A stretch of 64,000 bases of DNA from Cherax quadricarinatus. Lineage: Eukaryota; Arthropoda; Malacostraca; Decapoda; Parastacidae. Under the pieces are notes generated by a model, which saw only the letters and a program-made list of their open reading frames with translations, did not search any database and was not told the DNA's origin. The DNA lies in the NCBI RefSeq assembly GCF_038502225.1, contig NC_091357.1, forward strand, positions 6,391,260 to 6,455,259. Direction: 5' to 3'. A program made the translations under genes and the position numbers. Shown here piece after piece: positions 21,775-37,339 of the stretch (position 1 is its first letter; every line of letters begins with the position of its first letter).

Positions 21775-23202
21775 GCCACCATAGTTACTGCACTACCAAT
21801 GCCATTGTTCCACCACCATAGTTACTGCACTACCAATGCCACTGTTCCACCACCGTAGTTACTGCACTACCAATGCCATTGTTCCACCACCATAGTTACT
21901 GCACTACCAATGCCATTGTTCCACCACCATAGTTACTGCACTACCAATGCCATTGTTCCACCACCATAGTTACTGCACTACCAATGCCATTGTTCCATCA
22001 CCATAGTTACTGCACTACCAATGCCATTGTTCCACCACCATAGTTACTGCACTACCAATGCCATTGTTCCACCACCATAGTTACTGCACTACCAATGCCA
22101 TTGTTCCACCACCATAGTTACTGCACTACCAATGCCATTGTTCCACCACCATAGTTACTGCACTACCAATGCCATTGTTCCACCACCATAGTTACTGCAC
22201 TACCAATGCCATTGTTCCACCACCATAGTTACTGCACTACCAATGCCATTGTTCCACCACCATAGTTACTGCACTACCAATGCCATTGTTCCACCACCAT
22301 AGTTACTGCACTACCAATGCCATTGTTCCACCACCATAGTTACTGCACTACCAATGCCATTGTTCCACCACCATAGTTACTGCACTACCAATGCCATTGT
22401 TCCACCACCATAGTTACTGCACTACCAATGCCATTGTTCCACCACCATAGTTACTGCACTACCAATGCCATTGTTCCACCACCATAGTTACTGCACTACC
22501 AATGCCATTGTTCCACCACCATAGTTACTGCACTACCAATGCCATTGTTCCACCACCATAGTTACTGCACTACCAATGCCATTGTTCCACCACCATAGTT
22601 ACTGCACTACCAATGCCATTGTTCCACCACCATAGTTACTGCACTACCAATGCCATTGTTCCACCACCATAGTTACTGCACTACCAATGCCATTGTTCCA
22701 CCACCATAGTTACTGCACTACCAATGCCATTGTTCCACCACCATAGTTACTGCACTACCAATGCCACTGTTCCACCACCATAGTTACTGCACTACCAATG
22801 CCATTGTTCCACCACCATAGTTACTGCACTACCAATGCCACTGTTCCACCACCATAGTTACAGTTACTGCACTACCAATGCCATTGTTCCACCACCATAG
22901 TTACAGTTACTGCACTACCAATGCCATTGTTCCACCACCATAGTTACAGTTACTGCACTACCAATGCCATTGTTCCACCACCATAGTTACTGCACTACCA
23001 ATGCCATTGTTCCACCACCATAGTTACTGCACTACCAATGCCACTGTTCCACCACCATAGTTACTGCACTACCAATGCCATTGTTCCACCACCATAGTTA
23101 CTGCACTACCAATGCCACTGTTCCACCACCATAGTTACAGTTACTGCACTACCAATGCCATTGTTCCACCACCACAGTTACTGCACTACCAATACCAATA
23201 CC
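21775..23202. repeat. Minisatellite, 37-bp unit, about 38 copies
   Basis: The unit reads CATAGTTACTGCACTACCAA then TGCCATTGTTCCACCAC. A few late units have a 6-bp ACAGTT insertion (22,855-22,950, 23,135). It continues after the LINE insertion (23,513-23,600) and passes into the 17-bp array. Confidence 0.97.
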
Positions 23203-23512
23203 AGATAAGTTTAGATTTAGAAAGGACATAGGAAAGTATTGGTTTGGAAATAGGGTAGTTGATGAGTGGAACAGTCTACCTAGTTGGGTTATTGAGGCTG
23301 GGACTTTGGGAAGTTTCAAATTTAGGTTGGATAAGTACATGAGTGGGAGGGGTTGGATTTGAGTGGGACTTGCACATCGGAGCTTGTTTCTTGGGTGGCA
23401 TTGAAAATTGGGTTGGTCAAATGTTTGTTAGTGGGATGAATTGTAAAGGACCTGCCTAGTATGGGCCAACAGGCCTGCTGCAGTGTTCCTCCTTTCTTAT
23501 GTTTATGTTAAT
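23203..23512 (+). mobile_element. CR1-like LINE, 5'-truncated copy inserted in the 37-bp array
   Basis: Matches 10,180-10,485 almost base for base: the RT C-terminus (FRFRKDIGKYWFGNRVVDEW), stop, and 3' UTR with GTATGGGCCAACAGGCC ending in CTTATGTTTATGTT. Minisatellite units lie on both sides. It has no endonuclease or catalytic RT and is dead on arrival. Confidence 0.92.
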
Positions 23513-23619
23513 GCCATTGTTCCACCACCATAGTTACGGCACTACCAATGCCACTGTTCCACCACCATAGTTACTGCACTACCAATGCCATTGTTCCACC
23601 ACCACAATTACTGGACCAC

Positions 23620-26600
23620 CATCACCAGTCAATGCACCACCATCATCATCACTACCACAGCCACTGCACCACTACCATCACCGCATCACTACCACCACTG
23701 TACCACTACCACTACTGCATCACTACCACCACTGTACCACTACCACCACTGTACCACTACCACCACTGTACCACTATATCACTACCACCACTGCATCACT
23801 ACCACCACTGCATCACTACCACCACTGCATCACTACCACCACTGTACCACTACCACTGTACCACTATATCACTACCACCACTGCATCACTACCACTGCAT
23901 CACTACCACCACTATATCACTACCACAACTGCATCACTACCACCACTGCATCACTACCACCACTGCATCACTACCACCACTGTACCACTATATCACTACC
24001 ACCACTGCATCACTACCACTGCATCACTACCACCACTGCATCACTACCACCACTGTACCACTACCACCACTATATCGCTACCACCACTGCATCACTACCA
24101 CCACTGTACCACTACCACCACTGTACCACTACCACCAATATCACTACCACCACGGTACCACTACCACCACTGCATCACTACCACCACTGTACCACTACCA
24201 CCACTATATCACTACCACCACTGCATCACTACCACCACTGCATCACTACCACCACTGTACCACTACCACCACTATATCACTACCACCACTGTACCACTAC
24301 CACCACTGTACCACTACCACCACTGTACAATTACCACCACTGTACCACTACCACCACTGCATCACTACCACCACTGCATCACTACCACCACTGTACCACT
24401 ACCACCACTGTACCACTACCACCACTGCATCACTACCACCACTGTACCACTACCACCACTGCATCACTACCACCACTGTACCACTACCACCACTGCATCA
24501 CTACCACCACTATATCACTACCACCACTATATCACTACCACCACTGTACCACTACCATCACTGTACCACTACCACCACTGTACCACTACCACCACTGTAC
24601 CACTACCACCACTGTACCACTACCACCACTGTAACACTACCACCACTGCATCACTACCACCACTGCATCACTACCACCACTGTACCACTACCACCACTAT
24701 ATCACTACCACCACTGCATCACTACCACCACTGTACCATACCAACACTATATCACGACCACCACTGCATCACTACCACCACTGTACCACTACCACCACTA
24801 TCACTACCACCACTGTACCACTACCACCACTGCATCACTACCACCACTGTACCACTACCACCACTATATCACTACCACCATTGCATCACTACCACCACTG
24901 CATCACTACCACCACTGCATCACTACCACCACTGCATCACTACCACCACTGTACCACTACCACCACTATATCACTACCACCACTGCATCACTACCACCAC
25001 TGCATCACTACCACCACTGTACCACTATATCACTACCACCACTGCATCACTACCACTGCATCACTACCACCACTGCATCACTACCACCACTGCATCACTA
25101 CCACCACTGTACCACTACCACCACTGCATCACTACCACCACTGCATCACTACCACCACTGCATCACTACCACCACTGCATCACTACCACCACTGCATCAC
25201 TACCACCACTGTACCACTACCACCACTATCACTACCACCACTGCATCACTACCACCACTGCATCACTACCACCACTGTACCACTACCACCACTATCACTA
25301 CCACCACTGTACCACTACCACCACTGCATCACTACCACCACTGTACCACTACCACCACTATATCACTACCACCATTGCATCACTACCACCACTGCATCAC
25401 TACCACCACTGCATCACTACCACCACTGCATCACTACCACCACTGTACCACTACCACCACTATATCACTACCACCACTGCATCACTACCACCACTGCATC
25501 ACTACCACCACTGTACCACTATATCACTACCACCACTGCATCACTACCACTGCATCACTACCACCACTGCATCACTACCACCACTGTACCACTACCACCA
25601 CTGCATCACTACCACCACTGCATCACTACCACCACTGCATCACTACCACCACTGCATCACTACCACCACTGCATCACTACCACCACTGCATCACTACCAC
25701 CACTGTACCACTACCACCACTATCACTACCACCACTGCATCACTACCACCACTGCATCACTACCACCACTGTACCACTACCACCACTATATCACTACCAC
25801 CACTGTACCACTACCACCACTGCATCACTACCACCACTGCATCACTACCACCACTGCATCACTACCACCACTGTACCACTACCACCACTGTACCACTACC
25901 ACCACTGCATCACTACCACCACTGTACCACTACCACCACTATATCACTACCACCACGGCATCACTACCGCCACTGTACCACTACCACCACTGCATCACTA
26001 CCACCACTGTACCACTACCACCACTGCACCACTACCACCACTGTACCACTACCACCACTGCATCACTACCACCACTATATCACTACCACCACTGCATCAC
26101 TACCACCACTGTACCACTACCACCACTGCATCACTACCACCACTGCATCACTACCACCACTATATCACTACCACCACTGTACCACTACCACCACTGTACC
26201 ACTACCACCACTGCATCACTACCACCACTGCATGACTACCACCACTGCATCACTACCACCACTGTACCACTACCACCACTGTACCACTACCACCACTGTA
26301 CCACTACCACCACTGTACCACTACCACCACTGTACCACTACCACCACTGCATCACTACCACCACTGTACCACTACCACCACTGCATCACTACCACCACTG
26401 CATCACTACCACCACTGTACCACTACCACCACTGCATCACTACCACCACTGTACCACCACTGCATCACTACCACCACTGTACCACTACCACCACTGCATC
26501 ACTACCACCACTGTACCACTACCACCACTGTACCACTACCACCACTGTACCACTACCACCACTGTACCACTACCACCACTGCATCACTACCACCACTGCA

Positions 26601-29600
26601 TCACTACCACCACTGCATCACTACCACCACTGCATCACTACCACCACTGCATCACTACCACCACTGTACCACTACCACCACTGCATCACTACCACCACTG
26701 TACCACTACCACCACTGTACCACTACCACCACTGTACCACTACCACCACTAACACCACTGCATCACTACCACCACTGTACCACTACCACCACTGTACCAC
26801 TACCACCACTGTACCACTAACACCACTGCATCACTACCACCACTGTACCACTAACACCACTGTACCACTACCACCACTGTACCACTACCACCACTGTACC
26901 ACTAACACCACTGCATCACTACCACCACTATATCACTACCACCACTGCATCACTACCACCACTGTACCACTACCACCACTATATCACTACCACCACTGTA
27001 CCATACCAACACTATATCACTACCACCACTGTACCATACCAACACTATATCACTACCACCACTGTACCACTACCACCACTGCATCACTACCACCACTGTA
27101 CCACTACCACCACTGCATCACTACCACCACTGTACCACTACCACCACTGCATCACTACCACCACTATATCACTACCACCACTGCATCACTACCACCACTG
27201 TACCACTACCAACACTATATCACTACCACCACTGTACCATACCAACACTATATCACTACCACCACTGCATCACTACCACCACTGTACCACTACCACCACT
27301 GCATCACTACCACCACTGTACCACTACCACCACTGCATCACTACCACCACTATATCACTACCACCACTGCATCACTACCACCACTGTACCACTACCAACA
27401 CTATATCACTACCACCACTGTACCATACCAACACTATATCACTACCACCACTGTACCATACCAACACTATATCACTACCACCACTGTACCATACCAACAC
27501 TATATCACTACCACCACTGCATCACTACCACCACTGTACCACTACCACCACTATATCACTACCACCACTACATCACTACCACCACTGTACCACTACCATC
27601 ACTATATCACTACCACCACTGCATCACTACCACCACTATATCACTACCACCACTGCATCACTACCACCACTGTACCACTACCACCACTATATCACTACCA
27701 CCACTGTACCATACCAACACTATATCACTACCACCACTGCATCACTACCATCACTATATCACTACCACCACTGCATCACTACCACCACTATATCACTACC
27801 ACCACTATATCACTACCACCACTGTACCACTACCATCACTATATCACTACCACCACTGCATCACTACCACCACTATATCACTACCACCACTATATCACTA
27901 CCACCACTGTACCACTACCATCACTATATCACTACCACCACTGCATCACTACCATCACTATATCACTACCACCACTGCATCACTACCACCACTATATCAC
28001 TACCACCACTATATCACTACCACCACTGTACCACTACCATCACTATATCACTACCACCACTGCATCACTACCACCACTATATCACTACCACCACTATATC
28101 ACTACCACCACTGTACCACTACCACCACTATATCACTACCACCACTGTACCATACCAACACTATATCACTACCACCACTGTACCATACCAACACTATATC
28201 ACTACCACCACTGTACCACTACCACCATTGCATCACTACCACCACTGTACCACTACCACCACTGCATCACTACCACCACTGTACCACTACCACCACTATA
28301 TCACTACCACCACTACATCACTACCACCACTGTACCACTACCATCACTATATCACTACCACCACTGCATCACTACCACCACTGCATCACTACCACCACTG
28401 CATCACTACCACCACTGCATCACTACCACCACTACATCACTACCACCACTGTACCACTACCATCACTATATCACTACCACCACTGCATCACTACCACCAC
28501 TGCATCACTACCACCACTGCATCACTACCACCACTGTACCACTACCACCACTGCATCACTACCACCACTATATCACTACCACCACTATATCACTACCACC
28601 ACTGTACCACTACCACCACTATATCACTACCACCACTATATCACTACCACCACTATATCACTACCACCACTGTACCACTACCACCACTGTACCACTACCA
28701 CCACTGTACCACTACCACCACTGTACCACTACCACCACTGCATCACTACCACCACTGCATCACTACCACCACTGCATCACTACCACCACTGCATCACTAC
28801 CACCACTGCATCACTACCACCACTGTACCACTACCACCACTGCATCACTACCACCACTGTACCACTACCACCACTGCATCACTACCACCACTGTACCACT
28901 ACCACCACTGCATCACTACCACCACTGTACCACTACCACCACTGCATCACTACCACCACTATATCACTACCACCACTATATCACTACCACCACTGTACCA
29001 CTACCACCACTATATCACTACCACCACTATATCACTACCACCACTATATCACTACCACCACTGTACCACTACCACCACTGTACCACTACCACCACTGTAC
29101 CACTACCACCACTGTACCACTACCACCACTGCATCACTACCACCACTGCATCACTACCACCACTGCATCACTACCACCACTGCATCACTACCACCACTGC
29201 ATCACTACCACCACTGTACCACTACCACCACTGCATCACTACCACCACTGTACCACTACCACCACTGCATCACTACCACCACTGTACCACTACCACCACT
29301 GCATCACTACCACCACTGTACCACTACCACCACTGCATCACTACCACCACTATATCACTACCACCACTGCATCACTACCACCACTGTACCACTACCAACA
29401 CTATATCACTACCACCACTGTACCATACCAACACTATATCACTACCACCACTGCATCACTACCACCACTGTACCACTACCACCACTGCATCACTACCACC
29501 ACTGTACCACTACCACCACTGCATCACTACCACCACTATATCACTACCACCACTGCATCACTACCACCACTGTACCACTACCAACACTATATCACTACCA

Positions 29601-32600
29601 CCACTGTACCATACCAACACTATATCACTACCACCACTGTACCATACCAACACTATATCACTACCACCACTGTACCATACCAACACTATATCACTACCAC
29701 CACTGCATCACTACCACCACTGTACCACTACCACCACTATATCACTACCACCACTACATCACTACCACCACTGCATCACTACCACCACTATATCACTACC
29801 ACCACTGCATCACTACCACCACTGTACCACTACCACCACTATATCACTACCACCACTGTACCATACCAACACTATATCACTACCACCACTGCATCACTAC
29901 CATCACTATATCACTACCACCACTGCATCACTACCACCACTATATCACTACCACCACTATATCACTACCACCACTGTACCACTACCATCACTATATCACT
30001 ACCACCACTGCATCACTACCACCACTATATCACTACCACCACTATATCACTACCACCACTGTACCACTACCATCACTATATCACTACCACCACTGCATCA
30101 CTACCATCACTATATCACTACCACCACTGCATCACTACCACCACTATATCACTACCACCACTATATCACTACCACCACTGTACCACTACCACCACTGCAT
30201 CACTACCACCACTGTACCACTACCACCACTATATCACTACCACCACGGCATCACTACCGCCACTGTACCACTACCACCACTGCATCACTACCACCACTGT
30301 ACCACTACCACCACTGCACCACTACCACCACTGTACCACTACCACCACTGCATCACTACCACCACTATATCACTACCACCACTGCATCACTACCACCACT
30401 GTACCACTACCACCACTGCATCACTACCACCACTGCATCACTACCACCACTATATCACTACCACCACTGTACCACTACCACCACTGTACCACTACCACCA
30501 CTGCATCACTACCACCACTGCATGACTACCACCACTGCATCACTACCACCACTGTACCACTACCACCACTGTACCACTACCACCACTGTACCACTACCAC
30601 CACTGTACCACTACCACCACTGTACCACTACCACCACTGCATCACTACCACCACTGTACCACTACCACCACTGCATCACTACCACCACTGCATCACTACC
30701 ACCACTGTACCACTACCACCACTGCATCACTACCACCACTGTACCACTACCACCACTGTACCACTACCACCACTGTACCACTACCACCACTGTACCACTA
30801 CCACCACTGCATCACTACCACCACTGCATCACTACCACCACTGCATCACTACCACCACTGCATCACTACCACCACTGCATCACTACCACCACTGTACCAC
30901 TACCACCACTGCATCACTACCACCACTGCATCACTACCACCACTGTACCACTACCACCACTGTACCACTACCACCACTGTACCACTACCACCACTAACAC
31001 CACTGCATCACTACCACCACTGTACCACTACCACCACTGTACCACTACCACCACTGTACCACTAACACCACTGCATCACTACCACCACTGTACCACTAAC
31101 ACCACTGTACCACTACCACCACTGTACCACTACCACCACTGTACCACTAACACCACTGCATCACTACCACCACTATATCACTACCACCACTGCATCACTA
31201 CCACCACTGTACCACTACCACCACTATATCACTACCACCACTGTACCATACCAACACTATATCACTACCACCACTGTACCATACCAACACTATATCACTA
31301 CCACCACTGTACCACTACCACCACTGCATCACTACCACCACTGTACCACTACCACCACTGCATCACTACCACCACTGTACCACTACCACCACTGCATCAC
31401 TACCACCACTATATCACTACCACCACTGCATCACTACCACCACTGTACCACTACCAACACTATATCACTACCACCACTGTACCATACCAACACTATATCA
31501 CTACCACCACTGCATCACTACCACCACTGTACCACTACCACCACTGCATCACTACCACCACTGTACCACTACCACCACTGCATCACTACCACCACTATAT
31601 CACTACCACCACTGCATCACTACCACCACTGTACCACTACCAACACTATATCACTACCACCACTGTACCATACCAACACTATATCACTACCACCACTGTA
31701 CCATACCAACACTATATCACTACCACCACTGTACCATACCAACACTATATCACTACCACCACTGCATCACTACCACCACTGTACCACTACCACCACTATA
31801 TCACTACCACCACTACATCACTACCACCACTGTACCACTACCATCACTATATCACTACCACCACTGCATCACTACCACCACTATATCACTACCACCACTG
31901 CATCACTACCACCACTGTACCACTACCACCACTATATCACTACCACCACTGTACCATACCAACACTATATCACTACCACCACTGCATCACTACCATCACT
32001 ATATCACTACCACCACTGCATCACTACCACCACTGCATCACTACCACCACTACATCACTACCACCACTGTACCACTACCATCACTATATCACTACCACCA
32101 CTGCATCACTACCACCACTGCATCACTACCACCACTGCATCACTACCACCACTGTACCACTACCACCACTGCATCACTACCACCACTATATCACTACCAC
32201 CACTATATCACTACCACCACTGTACCACTACCACCACTATATCACTACCACCACTATATCACTACCACCACTATATCACTACCACCACTGTACCACTACC
32301 ACCACTGTACCACTACCACCACTGTACCACTACCACCACTGTACCACTACCACCACTGCATCACTACCACCACTGCATCACTACCACCACTGCATCACTA
32401 CCACCACTGCATCACTACCACCACTGCATCACTACCACCACTGTACCACTACCACCACTGCATCACTACCACCACTGTACCACTACCACCACTGTACCAC
32501 TACCACCACTGTACCACTAACACCACTGCATCACTACCACCACTGTACCACTACCACCACTGTACCACTACCACCACTGCACCACTAACACCACTGCATC

Positions 32601-34355
32601 ACTACCACCACTGTACCACTACCACCACTGTACCACTACCACCACTGTACCACTACCACCACTGTACCACTACCACCACTGTACCACTAACACCACTGCA
32701 TCACTACCACCACTGTACCACTACCACCACTGTACCACTACCACCACTGCACCACTAACACCACTGCATCACTACCACCACTGTACCACTACCACCACTG
32801 TACCACTACCACCACTGTACCACTACCACCACTGTACCACTACCACCACTGCACCACTAACACCACTGCATCACTACCACCACTGTACCACTACCACCAC
32901 TATATCACTACCACCACTGTACCACTACCACCATTGTACCACTACCACCACTGTACCACTACCACCACTGTACCACTAACACCACTGCATCACTACCACC
33001 ACTATCACTACCAGCACTGCATCACTACCACCACTGTACCACTACCACCACTATATCACTACCACCACTGCATCACTACCACCACTGTACCACTACCACC
33101 ACTGTACCACTACCACCACTGTACCACTACCACCACTGCATCACTACCACCACTGTACCACTACCACCACTGTACCACTACCACCACTGTACCACTAACA
33201 CCACTGCATCACTACCACCATTATATCACTACCACCACTGCATCACTACCACCACTGTACCACTACCACCACTGTACCACTACCACCACTGTATCACTAC
33301 CACCACTGTACCACTACCACCACTATCACTACCACCACTGCATCACTACCACCACTGTACCATACCAACACTATATCACTACCACCACTGCATCACTACC
33401 ACCACTGTACCACTACCACCACTGCATCACTACAGCCACTGTACCACTACCACCACTGTACCACTACCACCACTGTACCACTACCACCACTGTACCACTA
33501 CCACCACTATATCACTACCACCACTGCATCACTACCACCACTGCATCACTACCACCACTATCACTACCACCACTATATCACTACCACCACTGTACCACTA
33601 CCACCACTGTACCACTACCACCACTGTACTACTACCACCACTGTACCACTACCACCACTGTACCACTACCACCACTGTACCACTACCACCACTATATCAC
33701 TACCACCAATATATCACTACCATCACTATATCACTACCACCACTGTACCACTACCACCACTGTACCACTACCACCACTATATCACTACCACCACTATATC
33801 ACTACCACCACTGTACCACTACCACCACTGTACCACTACCAGCACTATATCACTACCACCACTGTACCACTACCAGCACTATATCACTACCACCACTGTA
33901 CCACTACCAGCACTATATGACTACCACCACTATATCACTACCACCACTGTACCACTACCATCACTGTACCACTACCACCACTGTACCACAACCACCACTG
34001 TACCACTACCACCACTGTACCACTACCACCACTGTACCACTACCACCACTATACCATTACTACCACTGTACCACTACCACCACTATACCACTACCACCAC
34101 TATACCACTACCACCACTATACCATTACTACCACTGTACCACTACCACCACTATACCACTACCACCACTATACCACTACCACCACTGTACCACTACCACC
34201 ACTGTACCACTACCACCACTACCACCACTATATCACTACCACCACTATATCACTACCACCACTGTACCACTACCACCACTGTACCACTACCACCACTGTA
34301 CCACTACCACCACTGTACCACTACCACCACTGTACCACTACCACCACTGTACCAC
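23620..34355. repeat. Minisatellite, 17-bp unit, over 600 copies
   Basis: The unit is CACTACCACCACT plus a variable tetramer, almost always GCAT, GTAC or ATAT. Shorter units (CACCACTATCACTACC), TACCAACAC and CTAACACC variants serve as landmarks. Because 17 is not a multiple of three, three units (51 bp) give a 17-residue His/Thr/Tyr-rich repeat in every frame, and open frames run to over 2,100 codons. Landmarks show a ~4.29-kb offset duplication (GGCATC at 25,957 and 30,247; CATGACTACC at 26,231 and 30,521). Confidence 0.97.
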
Positions 34356-34435
34356 TGCTGATGCATCCAATTTTGCTAAATAAAAAATTTTGTCCCTTCA
34401 ATTACAGTGTAAATCCCACATGCACCAAGCAACCA

Positions 34436-36440
34436 TTTTCATCCCTGCCTCTTCCACCATCCTGCCTCCTCTTCTACCATCCTGCCTCCTCTTCCACCAT
34501 CCTGCCTCCTCTTCCACCATCCTGCCTCCTCTTCCACCATCCTGCCTCTTCTTCCACCATCCTGCCTCCTCTTCCACCATCCTGCCTACTCTTCCACCAT
34601 CCTGCCTCCTCTTCCACCATCCTGCCTCCTCTTCCACCATCCTGCCTCCTCTTCCACCATCCTGCCTCCTCTTCCACCATCCTGCCTCCTCTTCCACCAT
34701 CCTGCCTCCTCTTTCACTATCCTGCCTCCTCTTTCACCATCCTGCCTCCTCTTTCACCATCCTGCCTCCTCTTTCACCATCCTGCCTCCTCTTTCACCAT
34801 CCTGCCTCCTCTTTCACCATCCTGCCTCCTCTTTCACCATCCTGCCTCCTCTTTCACCATCCTGCCTCCTCTTCCACCATCCTGCCTCCTCTTCCACCAT
34901 CCTGCCTCCTCTTCCACCATCCTGCCTCCTCTTCCACCATCCTGCCTCCTCTTCCACCATCCTGCCTCCTCTTCCACCATCCTGCCTCCTCTTCCACCAT
35001 CCTGCCTCTTCCACCATCCTGCCTCCTCTTCCACCATCCTGCCTCCTCTTCCACCATCCTGCCTCCTCTTCCACCATCCTGCCTCCTCTTCCACCATCCT
35101 GCCTCCTCTTCCACCATCCTGCCTCCTCTTCCACCATCCTGCCTCCTCTTCCACCATCCTGCCTCCTCTTACACCATCCTGCCTCCTCTTACACCATCCT
35201 GCCTCCTCTTACACCATCCTGCCTCCTCTTACACCATCCTGCCTCCTCTTACACCATCCTGCCTCCTCTTACACCATCCTGCCTCCTCTTACACCATCCT
35301 GCCTCCTCTTACACCATCCTGCCTCCTCTTACACCATCCTGCCTCATCTTCCACCATCCTGCATCCTCTCCCACCATCCTGCCTCCTCTTCCACCATCCT
35401 GCCTCCTCTTCCACCATCCTGCCTCCTCTTCCACCATCCTGCCTCCTCTTCCACCATCCTGCCTCCTCTTCCACCATCCTGCCTCCTCTTCCACCATCCT
35501 GCCTCATCTTCCACCATCCTGCCTCATCTTCCACCATCCTGCCTCATCTTCCACCATCCTGCCTCATCTTCCACCATCCTGCCTCATCTTCCACCATCCT
35601 GCCTCATCTTCCACCATCCTGCCTCATCTTCCACCATCCTGCCTCATCTTCCACCATCCTGCCTCATCTTCCACCATCCTGCATCCTCTTCCACCATCCT
35701 GCATCCTCTCCCACCATCCTGCCTCATCTTCCACCATCCTGCTTCCTCTTCCACCATCCTGCCTCCTCTCCCACCATCCTGCCTCCTCTCCCACCATCCT
35801 GCCTCCTCTTCCACCATCCTGCATCCTCTCCCACCATCCTGCATCCTCTCCCACCATCCTGCCTCATCTTCCACCATCCTGCCTCATCTTCCACCATCCT
35901 GCCTCCTCTCCCACCATCCTGCCTCCTCTTTCACCATCCTGCCTCCTCTTCCACCATCCTGCCTCCTCTTCACCATCCTGCCTCCTCTTCCACCATCCTG
36001 CCTCCTCTTCCACCATCCTGCCTCCTCTTCCACCTTCCTGCCTCCTCTTCCACCTTCCTGCCTCCTCTTCCACCTTCCTGCCTCCTCTTCCACGATCCTG
36101 CCTCATCTTCCACCATCCTGCCTCATCTTCCACCATCCTGCCTCATCTTCCACCATCCTGCCTCATCTTCCACCATCCTGCCTCATCTTCCACCATCCTG
36201 CCTCATCTTCCACCATCCTGCCTCCTCTTGCAACATCCTGCCTCCTCTTCCAACATCCTGCCTCCTTTTCCACCATCCTGCCTCCTCTTCCACCATCCTG
36301 CCTCCTCTTCCACCATCCTGCCTCCTCTTCCACCATCCTGCCTCCTCTTCCACCATCCTGCCTCATCTTCCACTATCCTGCCTCATCTTCCACCATCCTG
36401 CCTCATCTTCCACCATCCTGCCTCATCTTCCACCATCCTG
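34436..36440. repeat. Minisatellite, 20-bp unit, about 100 copies
   Basis: The unit is CCTCCTCTTCCACCATCCTG, exactly 20 bp over long stretches. Blocks of variants follow one another: CTTTCACC (34,710-34,860), CTTACACC (35,170-35,340), CCTCATCTTCC (35,500-35,680 and 36,100-36,210). This block order suggests local amplification of single variants. About 80 bp of unrelated AT-rich DNA separates it from the 17-bp array. Confidence 0.97.
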
Positions 36441-36559
36441 TTTCTCCCCTTTAGTTTCTTCATGTCAGTCCCTAATCCTCCTCCTTCCTCTTTCCTCACA
36501 CTTCTTTTTTTTTCACTCTATTTGATAAATTATTTTAGGCAAATTCTCTCAGTGACTAC

Positions 36560-36577
36560 GCTGCTGTCTCCCCCCCC

Positions 36578-36613
<36 letters not shown>

Positions 36614-36632
36614 CCCTCTCTCCTAGTTCGTG
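36560..36632. repeat. CT-rich low-complexity tract
   Basis: CCCCCCCC followed by CTCT runs with small interruptions. Confidence 0.9.
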
Positions 36633-36744
36633 TCCTTAACTGACAGAGAATGGTGGTAAGTTCCTACTGCTGAGATACGGGAAGAATAAGGAGCTTAAAA
36701 GCAACTCTGTTTACAAAACACAAGAGAACTTCCAAGTAGAACTG

Positions 36745-37262
36745 AAGGAACAGGTGAAGAACCTGGTAGTGAAGTCTGGGATGAAGGAACAGGTGAAGAA
36801 CCTGGTAGTGAAGTCTGGGATGAAGGAACAGGTGAAGAACCTGGTAGTGAAGTCTGGGATGAAGGAACAGGTGAAGAACCTGGTAGTGAAGTCTGGGATG
36901 AAGGAACAGGTGAAGAACCTGGTAGTGAAGTCTGGGATGAAGGAACAGGTGAAGAACCTGGTAGTGAAGTCTGGGATGAAGGAACAGGTGAAGAACCTGG
37001 TAGTGAAATCTGGGATGAAGGAACAGGTGAAGTCTGGGATGAAGGAACAGGTGAAGTCTGGGATGAAGGAACAGGTGAAGTCTGGGATGAAGGAACAGGT
37101 GAAGTCTGGGATGAAGGAACAGGTGAAGTCTGGGATGAAGGAACAGGTGAAGTCTGGGATGAAGGAACAGGTGAAGTCTGGGATGAAGGAACAGGTGAAG
37201 TCTGGGATGAAGGAACAGGTGAAGTCTGGGATGAAGGAACAGGTGAAGTCTGGGATGAAGGA
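36745..37262. repeat. Minisatellite with two unit lengths, 39 and 24 bp
   Basis: Seven 39-bp units are followed by about ten 24-bp units. Both share GTCTGGGATGAAGGAACAGG; the long form adds AAGAACCTGGTAGTG. Both lengths are multiples of three, so frames stay open (KSGMKEQV repeats on plus, SQTSPVPS on minus). No start context, domain or splice signal supports coding. Confidence 0.95.
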
Positions 37263-37339
37263 GGGAGTTCAGTTAGGTTACAGTTGGTGCCTTTGACGGA
37301 ATATAATACAGTAAATAATGGTTCACAATCTTCCCTACT

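Noticed and set aside
23548..36525. Open frames up to 2,118 codons, His/Tyr/Thr rich or Pro/Ser rich
   Set aside because: Stop-free 17-bp and 20-bp repeats, several frames open at once, and the frame runs across array boundaries.
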